Shown here: piece by piece, positions 1 to 7,884 of the stretch
Layout of the letters: each line of letters opens with the position of its first letter
Numbering within the stretch: the first letter of the stretch is position 1
Origin: Pirellula staleyi DSM 6068
GTDB taxonomy: Bacteria > Planctomycetota > Planctomycetia > Pirellulales > Pirellulaceae
DNA length: 64,000 nt
Assembly (NCBI GenBank): GCA_945875845.1
Contig: CAMCMB010000019.1
Span: forward strand, 25,635 to 89,634
Direction: 5' to 3'
Program-made: the position numbers and the translations under genes
The notes under the pieces: model-generated
The model's input: the letters and a program-made list of their open reading frames with translations, nothing else
Databases searched by the model: none
Told to the model about the DNA's origin: nothing

Positions 1-40
1 CCTATTCAACGGAAATTCCACTTCCTACTGGAGCAAGACA

Positions 41-123
41 AGGGCGGTAAGACGGACTTCCAAGTCCGTAAATGGGGAATTCGACGGACTAGGAAGTCCG
101 TCGTACCATGAAATCAACAAGCC
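41..123. repeat. MITE-like palindromic repeat, truncated copy 1
   Basis: Contains the two inner inverted arms of the family (GACGGACTTCCAAGTCCGT and GACGGACTAGGAAGTCCGTC) and the right terminal motif AAATCAACAAGCC. The left terminal repeat is absent, so this copy is truncated. The right flank (CACGCGTCGGGTTACCATAG) is shared with the copies near 30.9 and 58.9 kb, so the repeated unit is longer than the palindrome. Confidence 0.8.
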
Positions 124-229
124 GTCACGCGTCGGGTTACCATAGGCTATTCAACGCAGAGCGCGTTCTTTCGAGGAGCGAAAGGGGACGATCATCAATT
201 CACAGCCTTTTGAATTTAGCTGTGGCGAA

Positions 230-274
230 ACGAAAACAGGACGGGCAACTGAGCCCGTCCTGCTTTTCTTTTTT
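230..274 (-). terminator. Bidirectional rho-independent terminator
   Basis: A 9-bp GC-rich stem (AGGACGGGC / GCCCGTCCT, 238-246 and 253-261) encloses a 6-base loop. The plus strand has a long T-rich tail after it (262-274), and the minus strand reads TTTTCG after the stem. The minus-strand gene ending at 311 is the obvious user; nothing convincing is transcribed towards it from the left. Confidence 0.75.
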
Positions 275-310
275 GAATGAGACGCTTTAAGTTCTAAGAC
301 AAACGTTCAA

Positions 311-961
311 TTACTGAACCTTGGCTTCGGTCTTTTCCGGAACCATCGCCATCAAAGCTGCCTTGTACTTAGCGACTGCCAAGTTCAGTCTTGCTGTGTG
401 CTCGCATTCGGTTTCCTCTTTGTCAACGACGAACAACGTCTTGACGTTCTTGTTGGCAGCCAGAGCCTTGGCTTCGACTGGGCAGTTGCAGCTCTTTTCG
501 CCAACCTTGTACGAGATCGCAACGCTGTCCATAGCCTTCTTTACTTTGCTGGCAACTTCGCCTGCTTTCACGGAGCAAGTCATTGTCTCACCAGCAACCG
601 TCGTGGCGCCTGAGATTTTGCAAGTGCTAGGAGTTGCAAAAGCACTCACGAACTTCTCTGTTTGGTCGACGAGTCCAACAAACGCTTTTTCGGACGAATC
701 GTACTTCGCTGTGCCGACGAGATACACCAACTTGGTCTTCGCAGCCAAAGCGGCGGCCTTTGCTGATTCCTCACAGCAAAGTGCTTGGTCGCCAACCATG
801 TAAGCGATCTTGGGAAGCTTTGCCAAACCTGCGGTCACTGGGCAGGTCGATCCATCTTTGGCACAGACGCCATCGCATTTGCCCTTGGCGTCGTCCGCAC
901 GCAACATCGAACCGGTAGAGGCAAGTGCCAAAACCATCAAACTCAATTTGAAAGACTTCAT
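311..961 (-). CDS. Secreted Cys-rich protein with duplicated domain
   Basis: 216-residue exported protein of unknown function. The start at 961 is chosen because AAGGAGA lies 9 bases upstream and a signal peptide follows (about residues 1-22, ending LRADD); the longer frame upstream has no such features. The mature part holds two similar halves, each with a Y-x-VG motif, Cys residues (CC in the first half, CNC in the second) and an Ala/Lys-rich helix. The first half begins after CDGVC and CPVTAG. Cysteine pairs suggest metal or thiol chemistry outside the cytoplasm, but this is inference. It stands alone, divergent from the UDP-glucuronate decarboxylase gene, with a strong terminator just after its stop codon. 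Confidence 0.75.
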   Translation of the reverse strand: MKSFKLSLMVLALASTGSMLRADDAKGKCDGVCAKDGSTCPVTAGLAKLPKIAYMVGDQALCCEESAKAAALAAKTKLVYLVGTAKYDSSEKAFVGLVDQTEKFVSAFATPSTCKISGATTVAGETMTCSVKAGEVASKVKKAMDSVAISYKVGEKSCNCPVEAKALAANKNVKTLFVVDKEETECEHTARLNLAVAKYKAALMAMVPEKTEAKVQ

Positions 962-1217
962 ACGTGAACATTCTCCTTGAAAACAGTGAACTAGAAACGT
1001 GATTTGAAAGCGGGGAAGCCTGCGCAATCGGACTAGAGTCTACCACGAACGCATTCGGTACGCATCCCATCCGAGAGCGGTTCGATTTGACGTACTCCCC
1101 CTCGTTGACATAACATCATAGCGGTCTGTCTGAGGATAATCCAGTTTTGGCAAAACGCCGTGATTTACCGCTCGACATCGCTTATCTGTTCCGGCTACCC
1201 CCTACATTGGTGGAATT

Positions 1218-2195
1218 GTGACGAAGATGAAACGCATACTGGTGACGGGTGGTGCGGGGTTTTTGGGTTCCTACATGTGCGAACGGCTGGTGGACGAAGG
1301 GCACGACGTAATTTGCCTCGATAATTTCTTCACAGCACAGAAAACCAACGTTGTTCACTTGTTGAGTCGCCCCAATTTTGAATTGATTCGGCATGACGTT
1401 ACCCTGCCGATATTTTTGGAAGTGGATCAGATTTACCATATGGCTTGTCCTGCTGCGCCGGGCCACTATCAGTTCAACCCCATCAAGACCATAAAAACTT
1501 CGGTCCTGGGTTCGATCAACATGCTCGGCATGGCCAAGCGCTGTCAGGCCCGCATTCTACTAGCTAGCACGAGCGAAATCTACGGCGATCCGCTGATTCA
1601 TCCGCAAACCGAGTCGTATTGGGGAAATGTGAACACGATTGGAATCCGATCTTGCTACGACGAAGGCAAACGGGTCGCAGAAACGTTGTTCATGGACTAC
1701 TACCGCAAGAACAAGGTCGATATCCGAATCGTTCGGATTTTCAACACCTATGGACCACGTATGCATCCTTTCGATGGACGCGTAGTTTCGAATTTTATTC
1801 GCCAAGCGATACAGTGCCAACCCATCACCATTTTTGGCGAGGGGGATCAGACACGTTCGTTCTGCTATCGAAACGATCTTGTCGAGGGTATATTTCGGTT
1901 GATGAACAACGAGAATAATTTTATTGGGCCCGTGAATATAGGTAATCCGGGAGAATTCACTATTCGGGAACTGGCGGAATTGGTCATCGAACTGACCGGC
2001 AATCATGTTGCGCTCGAAAAGCGACCACTGCCTCCCGACGATCCAAGTCGTCGTCGTCCTGATATTACGCTTGCCAAAAAGCATCTAAACTGGGAGCCTC
2101 AAATTCCGCTTCGCGAGGGGCTTGAAAAGACCATCGATTGGTTTCGATCGATCGACTTCGATCACTACCGTCCACCCACACCCAATTATGTTTGA
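1218..2195 (+). CDS. UDP-glucuronate decarboxylase (UXS family)
   Basis: Extended short-chain dehydrogenase predicted to convert UDP-glucuronate to UDP-xylose with bound NAD, supplying nucleotide sugars for surface polysaccharide. The N-terminus carries the Rossmann motif TGGAGFLG (residues 10-17); the catalytic pair is Y147-x3-K151 in SCYDEGK. The segments [25 protein letters not shown] and [12 protein letters not shown] are typical of UXS enzymes rather than 4-epimerases. Length (325 residues) fits. Translation may start at GTG 1218 (GGTGGA upstream) or at ATG 1227; the choice is uncertain. The 3' end overlaps folP by 8 bases, so the two are probably co-transcribed although their pathways differ. 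Confidence 0.9.
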   Translation: MTKMKRILVTGGAGFLGSYMCERLVDEGHDVICLDNFFTAQKTNVVHLLSRPNFELIRHDVTLPIFLEVDQIYHMACPAAPGHYQFNPIKTIKTSVLGSINMLGMAKRCQARILLASTSEIYGDPLIHPQTESYWGNVNTIGIRSCYDEGKRVAETLFMDYYRKNKVDIRIVRIFNTYGPRMHPFDGRVVSNFIRQAIQCQPITIFGEGDQTRSFCYRNDLVEGIFRLMNNENNFIGPVNIGNPGEFTIRELAELVIELTGNHVALEKRPLPPDDPSRRRPDITLAKKHLNWEPQIPLREGLEKTIDWFRSIDFDHYRPPTPNYV

Positions 2196-3054
2196 GACTC
2201 AGCGTGCTATTCCCAATTCCGCCAGCCGATGGACGCTTAAGACTCGAGAATTGAGTTTGGGAAGAATGCCGCTAATCATGGGTATTCTCAATCTGACGCC
2301 AGACAGCTTTTCCGATGGCGGCAGATTTTTTACGATCCAAGCGGCTGTCGACCAGGCCAAACGGTTAGAAGATGACGGCGCCGACATCCTTGACGTCGGC
2401 GGGGAAAGCACGCGACCGTACAGCCAGAGCGTTTCGCTAGATGAAGAAATGAGCAGAGTTATTCCCGTCTTGGAACGATTGCAAGGCAAGGTTCGGATTC
2501 CGATCTCGATCGATACGATGAAGGAAAGCGTCGCGTCTGCCGCGATCGATTTGGGGGCAGAAATTATCAACGACGTCTCAGGACTCGAAGCCGATCCAGC
2601 CATGATCGAACTGGCTTGTTCATCCAAGGTTGGGATTTGTGCGATGCACATGCGAGGTACGCCTCAAACCATGCAAGACGATCCGGTTTATGTCGATGTG
2701 GTTTCCGAGATTTTGGACTATTTGGAGCAACGAGATCAATGGCTTGTCGAACAAGGAGTTGCGCCCGAGCGCATTTGTCTCGATCCAGGAATTGGATTTG
2801 GGAAAACGCATGAGCACAATCTGGAGCTATTGAAACATGCCAGCGAGTTTCATCGGGCTGGACGCCCGTTGCTGATCGGCCACTCTCGCAAGGGCTTTAT
2901 CGCCAAAGTTTTGGGGAGCAAAAACATAGATCGTTGCTTTGGAACGGTAGGGGTTTCGTTGGCATTAGCATTGCAGCGCATTCAGATATTGCGAGTGCAT
3001 GATGTTGCCGCGAACAAACAGGCGTTGCAATTGTTCCTTGCAGCACTGTCTTAG
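2188..3054 (+). CDS. folP: Dihydropteroate synthase
   Basis: Condenses p-aminobenzoate with 6-hydroxymethyl-dihydropterin diphosphate in folate synthesis, in the cytoplasm. All family motifs are visible: [15 protein letters not shown] near residue 31, [25 protein letters not shown], the [11 protein letters not shown] loop, GIGFGKT and the C-terminal LIGHSRKGF. The 288-residue length fits a TIM-barrel DHPS. The start at ATG 2188 lies inside the end of the UXS gene (8-base overlap); a longer in-frame start at 2122 would add 22 residues with no similarity to the family and is rejected. Confidence 0.95.
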   Translation: MFETQRAIPNSASRWTLKTRELSLGRMPLIMGILNLTPDSFSDGGRFFTIQAAVDQAKRLEDDGADILDVGGESTRPYSQSVSLDEEMSRVIPVLERLQGKVRIPISIDTMKESVASAAIDLGAEIINDVSGLEADPAMIELACSSKVGICAMHMRGTPQTMQDDPVYVDVVSEILDYLEQRDQWLVEQGVAPERICLDPGIGFGKTHEHNLELLKHASEFHRAGRPLLIGHSRKGFIAKVLGSKNIDRCFGTVGVSLALALQRIQILRVHDVAANKQALQLFLAALS

Positions 3055-3183
3055 ATGCACCTAGCGAAACCGGCATTATCTGAGCTTGCGGTCGAAATCT
3101 GCGCAAAAAATTCTTGAAGCGTTGTTAAATGCGACTAGTTTGGAATATTGATCCGGGGGGCAATAACGCGTGAGGACTATTTT

Positions 3184-3645
3184 ATGTATGCAAAGTTGAG
3201 TTTTGTTTTGACTGCTTTTCTTGCATTGGCGTTCGCCAACCCAACGGTCAAAGCTCAGGATCCCTATGGCTTCCAATTGGGGTACACCCTGGGATACCAA
3301 AACAGCTTTCAAAATCGGCTTCCAGCGCCCCCTTACTTTTCCGTCTTTCCTCCTGTGTACTATGGCAAACACGTCGAGCGGCCCTATGGAGACAGCCCCT
3401 ACGCGTCATTTCCACAAATGAGTTTGGCGAGGGACTACCATCCCGTTCCAAAAGACGCCCCAGTCCGAACTTATTCCGTTTGGAATCCGAGCGTCGAACA
3501 AGGTGTGCGCGCAGGAACAAACACACGTAGTCTCGACAATGAACACGTTGTCGTAATGCCCCAAAAAATAGGCCGCACAGTCGAAATCATTAATCCATTT
3601 GTGCAAGATCAACTCGTGACACGCTCGCTCACTCCCACTAAGTGA
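3184..3645 (+). CDS. Small secreted Pro/Tyr-rich protein
   Basis: 153-residue protein of unknown function. A signal peptide is clear (YAKLSFVLTAFLALAF, cleavage after about VKAQ at residue 24), so ATG 3184 is preferred over the upstream in-frame start at 3148. The mature part contains APPYFSVFPPVYYGKHVERPYGDSPYA split over residues about 42-68; I recall similar PPVYYG...RPYG motifs in small secreted planctomycete proteins. No Cys, no catalytic signature. The C-terminus ends TEI-like β-segment then PFVQDQLV. The stop codon overlaps the convergent usp gene by 8 bases. Confidence 0.65.
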   Translation: MYAKLSFVLTAFLALAFANPTVKAQDPYGFQLGYTLGYQNSFQNRLPAPPYFSVFPPVYYGKHVERPYGDSPYASFPQMSLARDYHPVPKDAPVRTYSVWNPSVEQGVRAGTNTRSLDNEHVVVMPQKIGRTVEIINPFVQDQLVTRSLTPTK

Positions 3646-4072
3646 TCTTGATCACTAGGACGGGGCATTTTGCAAGGCGGAGAATTCGCTCCGCGACGCT
3701 CCCCAAAAGCAACCGGCTGATCCCACTTCGTCCGTGGGATGAGACCACAATCAACTCCGCGCCGATTTCTTCTGCACGTTCGGCGCACACTGTTCCAGGA
3801 TCACCGACCAAAACTTCTTTTACGATGCCTGCATAACGCGGATCTACGAATTCCTGGTCGAGCGCCTTGACCGTATTTTCGATCCGCACCTGATCGTCGA
3901 CTGCTTCCAGAGGGAATCCTTCTGGCGCAAGTGGTACAAAAGTAGGCAAGACTTGCAAAATGCGAATTTGTGATTTGGTGGTCGCCAGTTCGATGGCTTT
4001 GTCAACCGCCAGATGCGAGTGCTCCGAAAAATCAAAGGGAACCAAAATCGTTTTGTTGATGGTCCATGCCAT
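3638..4072 (-). CDS. Universal stress protein (UspA family)
   Basis: 144-residue single Usp domain, cytoplasmic. The first strand is KTILVPFDFSEHS, the family's V-P-x-D-x-S motif. The C-terminal nucleotide-binding loop reads SSHGRSGISRLLLGSVAERILRLAKCPVLVI, with the G-2x-G-9x-G(S/T) pattern of ATP-binding Usp proteins (HGRSG...LLGSVAE). ATG 4072 is chosen because the Usp fold starts right there; upstream codons in frame to 4162 encode nothing Usp-like. The exact role cannot be read from the sequence. It converges on, and overlaps by 8 bases, the small secreted protein gene; an interrupted palindrome (AGTGATC TT GATCACT, 3641-3656) sits at the overlap. Confidence 0.9.
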   Translation of the reverse strand: MAWTINKTILVPFDFSEHSHLAVDKAIELATTKSQIRILQVLPTFVPLAPEGFPLEAVDDQVRIENTVKALDQEFVDPRYAGIVKEVLVGDPGTVCAERAEEIGAELIVVSSHGRSGISRLLLGSVAERILRLAKCPVLVIKIT

Positions 4073-4257
4073 AGTTTGTTTTCTTTCAAAGGGTGTGACG
4101 AAACGCGACCAAACGGAAGGAAGATTAGGCGAGCGTGTGGAACCAAGGGGATTCAATCTCAATCCACGGCTTTATATCCCTGCGATTCCACTTGATCGAA
4201 GACATAGAGCGAATGGTGTTCCCAAGTAGGGGAGGGTGAGGCCACCCCTCCAAACCT

Positions 4258-4412
4258 ATTTTCCTCGACTTTGCCCAATCCATTCCTTGCTTGGGACGGT
4301 GAGGCTCCTGCCGAACCATGGCGTCGTAAGCTCGGCAGGAGCCTCGCCCTCCCATTGGTTTCCAATGCATTCGACATTGCAAAGATGTTTAGAGCGGTGG
4401 AAAGAGGCTCTT
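4258..4412. repeat. GGCTCCTGCCGA palindromic repeat, copy 1
   Basis: The core is an inverted repeat (GAGGCTCCTGCCGA ... TCGGCAGGAGCCTC, 4302-4348). Its flanks (CCTCGACTTTGCCCAA before, and TTTCCAATGCATTCGACATT to AAAGATGTTTAGAG after) recur beside the tandem array at 34.7-35.0 kb, so the mobile or amplified unit is about 150 bp. The rest of the 535-bp gap (4073-4607) shows no gene that I can support. Confidence 0.75.
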
Positions 4413-4607
4413 GCCGAGCTTGCTGCTACGTTCGTTCTCGTCACATACGTGACAATCGGACACATACCAATGCGTCTTATCCGCACATTGGTTCCCACAG
4501 CCCGTTTGTGTGCGGGCCGTCGAACGAATTGATTGCGGCAACTTGATACAGTTCGTAGAATGCACCGTCCACCTGTAAGGAATCCTTAGCACCGTTGAGT
4601 CCCATGC

Positions 4608-6119
4608 ATGTCGAATTTTCGTAACCCTTCGAGAGCCACTTGTCTGGGCGACTGGATCGAACTCGTGTTGAAGTCGGTATGTCCAATTCCGACAGCCCGG
4701 GCGGTGTCGGTGTTTTGCATAGTCCTTGCGTTTTCTTCGCATTCGAATTCGCTTCTGAAGGCCGATGATCGACCGAATTTGATTTGGATTATGGCCGATG
4801 ATCTTGGGTTTGGCGATTTAGGATGTTATGGTCAGAAAGTCATCCAAACGCCCAATCTGGATCGAATGGCCGCAGAGGGAATGAGGTTCACCCAGTTTTA
4901 TGCGGGCGCCACGGTTTGTGCTCCGTCGCGAAGCGTATTGATGACAGGACAACATCACGGTCGCACGCGTGTTCGAGGAAACGCCGGTAAAACCAATCCC
5001 AAAGCTCAAGCACTCCTGCCAGAAGACGTGACGGTGGCAAAAGTCGTTCGTGACGCGGGATATCGCACAGCGCTTACTGGAAAGTGGGGACTTGGGGACC
5101 AAGGAGAGGCGGAAAGCGGTCTCCCTCGGAGACAAGGCTTTGATTATTTTTTCGGTTTTCTCAATCAGAATCATGCGCACAATCATTTCCCCGATTATCT
5201 CTGGCGAAATGAAGCCAAAGTTTCATTGCCGAACAAGATCATTCCGGTCGGTGACAGCGGAGGGGGGTACGCCATCGAGGCGTTGCAATTCGCGGATGAT
5301 CTGATCGCGGACGAAGCAATGCAATTTGTGGAGCAGAACCAGTCGAATCCGTTCTACTTGTACTGGAGCATGGTGATTCCCCATGCGAACAATGAGCGAA
5401 CTCGCGAGCTGAAAGATGGAGCTGACGTACCGAGTTACGGAACATACACAGACAAAGACTGGCCAAATCCTGACAAAGGGCAAGCGGCAATGATCTCGAT
5501 GATGGACCAATACGTGGGTCGCATGCTCGCGACATTGAATAAGCTTGGCATTGCAGACAAGACATTGGTGATCTTCACCAGCGACAATGGACCTCACAAT
5601 GAGAGCAATCACAATCTCGAACGCTTTCGACCATCGGGGCCGTTTTCCGGCATCAAACGTAGCCTTACCGATGGAGGTATTCGTGTCCCAGCGATTGCTT
5701 GGTGGCCTAACCACATCGAGGCCGGAACGACAACCGATCACGTCGCGTACTTTGGTGACTGGATGGCGACCGCAGCCGAGCTTGCTGGCGGTAAGACTCC
5801 GGACGGATGCAATTCAATCAGTTTTTTGCCAACTTTGTTGGGCCAACCCTCTCGTCAAAAAAAACATGAGTTCTTGTATTGGGAGTTCCATGAAGGGGGC
5901 TTTAAACAAGCAGCACTTTACCGAGGTCGTTGGAAAGGCATTCGAAGCGGAAACGCAAATTCTCCGATCGCGCTATTTGATCTGCGTTCGGATATTGCCG
6001 AAAAAGAAAACGTTGCCAGCAAGAACCCTGAAATTGCGGCGACGATCGGTGAGTATCTGACAACTGCGAGATCGGATTCGACGAATTGGCTTCCGAAATG
6101 GGATTCGAAGAAAAAGTGA
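4608..6119 (+). CDS. Arylsulfatase-type sulfatase (formylglycine family)
   Basis: 503-residue exported sulfatase of the alkaline-phosphatase superfamily, hydrolysing sulfate esters, probably on algal or animal polysaccharides. The metal-binding pair D64-D65 lies in IMADDLGFGD and the formylglycine site is C104-A-P-S-R, followed by LMTGQHHG; GKWGLGD supplies the expected Lys, and FTSDNGPHNE the second metal Asp-Asn. C104 must be oxidised by a maturase not present here. A hydrophobic stretch (about residues 33-50) before KADDRPN looks like a signal peptide, so the true start may be a little downstream of 4608. The substrate cannot be told from sequence alone. Monocistronic; repeats flank it on both sides. 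Confidence 0.93.
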   Translation: MSNFRNPSRATCLGDWIELVLKSVCPIPTARAVSVFCIVLAFSSHSNSLLKADDRPNLIWIMADDLGFGDLGCYGQKVIQTPNLDRMAAEGMRFTQFYAGATVCAPSRSVLMTGQHHGRTRVRGNAGKTNPKAQALLPEDVTVAKVVRDAGYRTALTGKWGLGDQGEAESGLPRRQGFDYFFGFLNQNHAHNHFPDYLWRNEAKVSLPNKIIPVGDSGGGYAIEALQFADDLIADEAMQFVEQNQSNPFYLYWSMVIPHANNERTRELKDGADVPSYGTYTDKDWPNPDKGQAAMISMMDQYVGRMLATLNKLGIADKTLVIFTSDNGPHNESNHNLERFRPSGPFSGIKRSLTDGGIRVPAIAWWPNHIEAGTTTDHVAYFGDWMATAAELAGGKTPDGCNSISFLPTLLGQPSRQKKHEFLYWEFHEGGFKQAALYRGRWKGIRSGNANSPIALFDLRSDIAEKENVASKNPEIAATIGEYLTTARSDSTNWLPKWDSKKK

Positions 6120-6142
6120 TTGGGCGTTAACTTGCCAATCCT

Positions 6143-6170
6143 TACCGGACAGCTTGCGCTGTTCCGCTAC
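6143..6170. repeat. CCGGACAGC-type hairpin repeat, copy 1
   Basis: Short palindrome ACCGGACAGC TTGC GCTGTTCCGCT just after the sulfatase gene. The same unit recurs at 12827, 24784, 37704 (reverse) and 57394 with paired changes in both arms. It is the only notable item in the 320-bp gap 6120-6439. Confidence 0.7.
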
Positions 6171-6439
6171 AAACAATCCCAACCGTGGCAAGATGCGATC
6201 CCGATGGCGCTCGAGTTGGAACGAGCGCGAAAGGCAAAAGCACTCACGTTTGTTGACTAGTTCAATAAGGAAAGTTCCGGTCAGAATTGCGAAAAGTATC
6301 CAAAAATCGTTTGGATTTCGCCACGTTTTCCAGAAAAACGGCAATTCAGTCCGGTATTCTGTAGGTTAGGCGGGAACTTTTCGATCGAATAAACACTCCG
6401 AACCATGCAACACACCTACTATAGATATATTGATTTGCC

Positions 6440-7714
6440 ATGGAATTCCCACCTTCAACTATCGACGAACTCTTGAGCGGAATGCTTGATGGTGCACTTT
6501 CGGAGGTAGAAGCACGCGAATTAGCTCGCGCGATGACAGCCGATCCGACGCTGCAAAGTCGCTTAGATGAACTCAGTCATTCTCGAAATGCGTTACTAAA
6601 GGGGCGGAGCCGTGGACGACTCGGTTCCGATTTTTCCTCCAAAGTCACCGAACTCGCTCGCTCTCGAGCCAAGGCGATGGGGGGAGATGCTCCTGAATGG
6701 TTACGGTCGAAGCCCAACGGAACCGTTCGGGAATTGGCGTTAAAGACTCCCCATGTGGCAAGGCCCGATGTGGCTCGCAAGGTTGAATTAAGACCGTGGT
6801 TATACGCCTGTGCATTGGCAACGGCGGCTCTTTTCGTTTTCGTTTTTGCTTCGATTCCCAACACAGAACCCGATGGACCTCTTGCGGTCAATCCGAACGG
6901 GAAATTGAGATTTCCGGATTCGGATAAGCCTGAACAAGATTTCATTCCTAAGGCAAATTTTCTCGACTCGATACTGTTATCGGATGCAAGTGATTCCGAT
7001 AAATCTCCATCCCAGCGGCACGCTCCCAAGGAATCGGCACCCCCAGTCGAATCCAAATCGATTGCAGAGCATTTAGCCGCGAACTCGACATCGTTGGACG
7101 GGCAAGTTGTGGTTGACCTCAATGAAGCCCCAAAACCGCCAACTCAAAATCCGGGACAGGTTGACCTTACGACTCCACCAAACAAGCTCTTTTTTACGAT
7201 GGTCCTAGATATCACCGTCGACAAAGTTGCGTTGGAGAACCGAGCCTTGGAATCCATTTTTGAAAAATATGGAATTGTCTATGCCTCTGACTTAATCATC
7301 AATGCAGACCAATTGAAGGCTCTCGAAGATTCGAAATTGGTTGATTCGACCAATGGTGCCTCATCGGAGAAGATTGGTGTGATGTTCCTTGGGTCGACCA
7401 CAGAGAAGATCGGTCGTGCGGTAATCGACATCATTGACCAGTATAAAGACTTTCCTGAGTTTTCGCTTTCCATGAGCTCAGACAAGTCTGCCGGTTTGCT
7501 GGTTCAACAGTTGAGTGGGATCAAGATCGATGATGAGGCGAGCGGAGTTTTTCAACGGTTGCTACCGCCGAATGCGAAAGGCTCGGCACGTTCATTCTCG
7601 ACTTCGCCAAGAAAAGTAGGCATGACACGTTTGGAAAAGTTTCCGTTGTCATCTGTTTCGAGTGAATTGCAGAAGAAGTCGTACTTGCTGTTGCTAATTC
7701 GTTCATCGGAATGA
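6440..7714 (+). CDS. Anti-sigma-factor-like single-pass membrane protein
   Basis: 424 residues. The first 50 residues (IDELLSGMLDGALSEVEARELARAM...DP) resemble the N-terminal helices of planctomycete anti-sigma/zinc-finger-like regulators, but the usual H-x3-C-x2-C zinc motif is absent. One transmembrane helix is clear at about 120-138 (WLYACALATAALFVFVFAS), followed by an acidic Ser/Pro-rich linker and a globular C-terminal part (about 245-424), which by the positive-inside rule would be extracytoplasmic. No sigma factor gene lies next to it, so the regulatory role is inference; it could instead be an unrelated envelope protein. Starts at ATG 6440, and is followed by a hairpin array and a convergent regulator gene. 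Confidence 0.55.
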   Translation: MEFPPSTIDELLSGMLDGALSEVEARELARAMTADPTLQSRLDELSHSRNALLKGRSRGRLGSDFSSKVTELARSRAKAMGGDAPEWLRSKPNGTVRELALKTPHVARPDVARKVELRPWLYACALATAALFVFVFASIPNTEPDGPLAVNPNGKLRFPDSDKPEQDFIPKANFLDSILLSDASDSDKSPSQRHAPKESAPPVESKSIAEHLAANSTSLDGQVVVDLNEAPKPPTQNPGQVDLTTPPNKLFFTMVLDITVDKVALENRALESIFEKYGIVYASDLIINADQLKALEDSKLVDSTNGASSEKIGVMFLGSTTEKIGRAVIDIIDQYKDFPEFSLSMSSDKSAGLLVQQLSGIKIDDEASGVFQRLLPPNAKGSARSFSTSPRKVGMTRLEKFPLSSVSSELQKKSYLLLLIRSSE

Positions 7715-7726
7715 AACGAACTTCGT

Positions 7727-7879
7727 TGTGCGACGCTCCGCGTCGCAGGAATCACGACGGCGGAGCGTCGTGCAACTCAGGGAATCACGACGGCGGAGCG
7801 TCGTGCAACTCAAGGAATCACGACGGCGGAGCGTCGTGCAACTAAGGAATCACGACGGCGGAGCGTCGTGCAACTAAGG
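7727..7879. repeat. Tandem ACGACG-hairpin array between convergent genes
   Basis: One GCGACGC-TCC-GCGTCGC hairpin (7730-7746) is followed by four tandem units of 32-33 bp starting near 7748, 7781, 7814 and 7846, each reading GGAATCACGACGGCGGAGCG then TCGTGCAACT. Each unit can fold by ACGACG/CGTCGT pairing. The array fills the gap between two genes that converge on it, which suits a transcription barrier. Related hairpins sit at 27540 and 37771, again at gene 3' ends. Confidence 0.8.
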
Positions 7880-7884
7880 CTACA

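Noticed and set aside
108..290. 60-codon frame at the left edge
   Set aside because: It overlaps the MITE-like repeat and the terminator hairpin; no sign of coding.
1100..1145. TTGACA and GATAAT as a sigma-70 promoter before the UXS gene
   Set aside because: The spacing is about 24 bases, too long for a normal promoter.
3638..3660. Bidirectional terminator at the usp overlap
   Set aside because: Stem is only 7 bp with a 2-base loop and no T-tract on either side.
4477..4686. Minus-strand frame with a protein-like tail just before the sulfatase gene
   Set aside because: Short, no start signal, no family recognised, and it overlaps the sulfatase start region. It could be a decayed gene end but I cannot support it.
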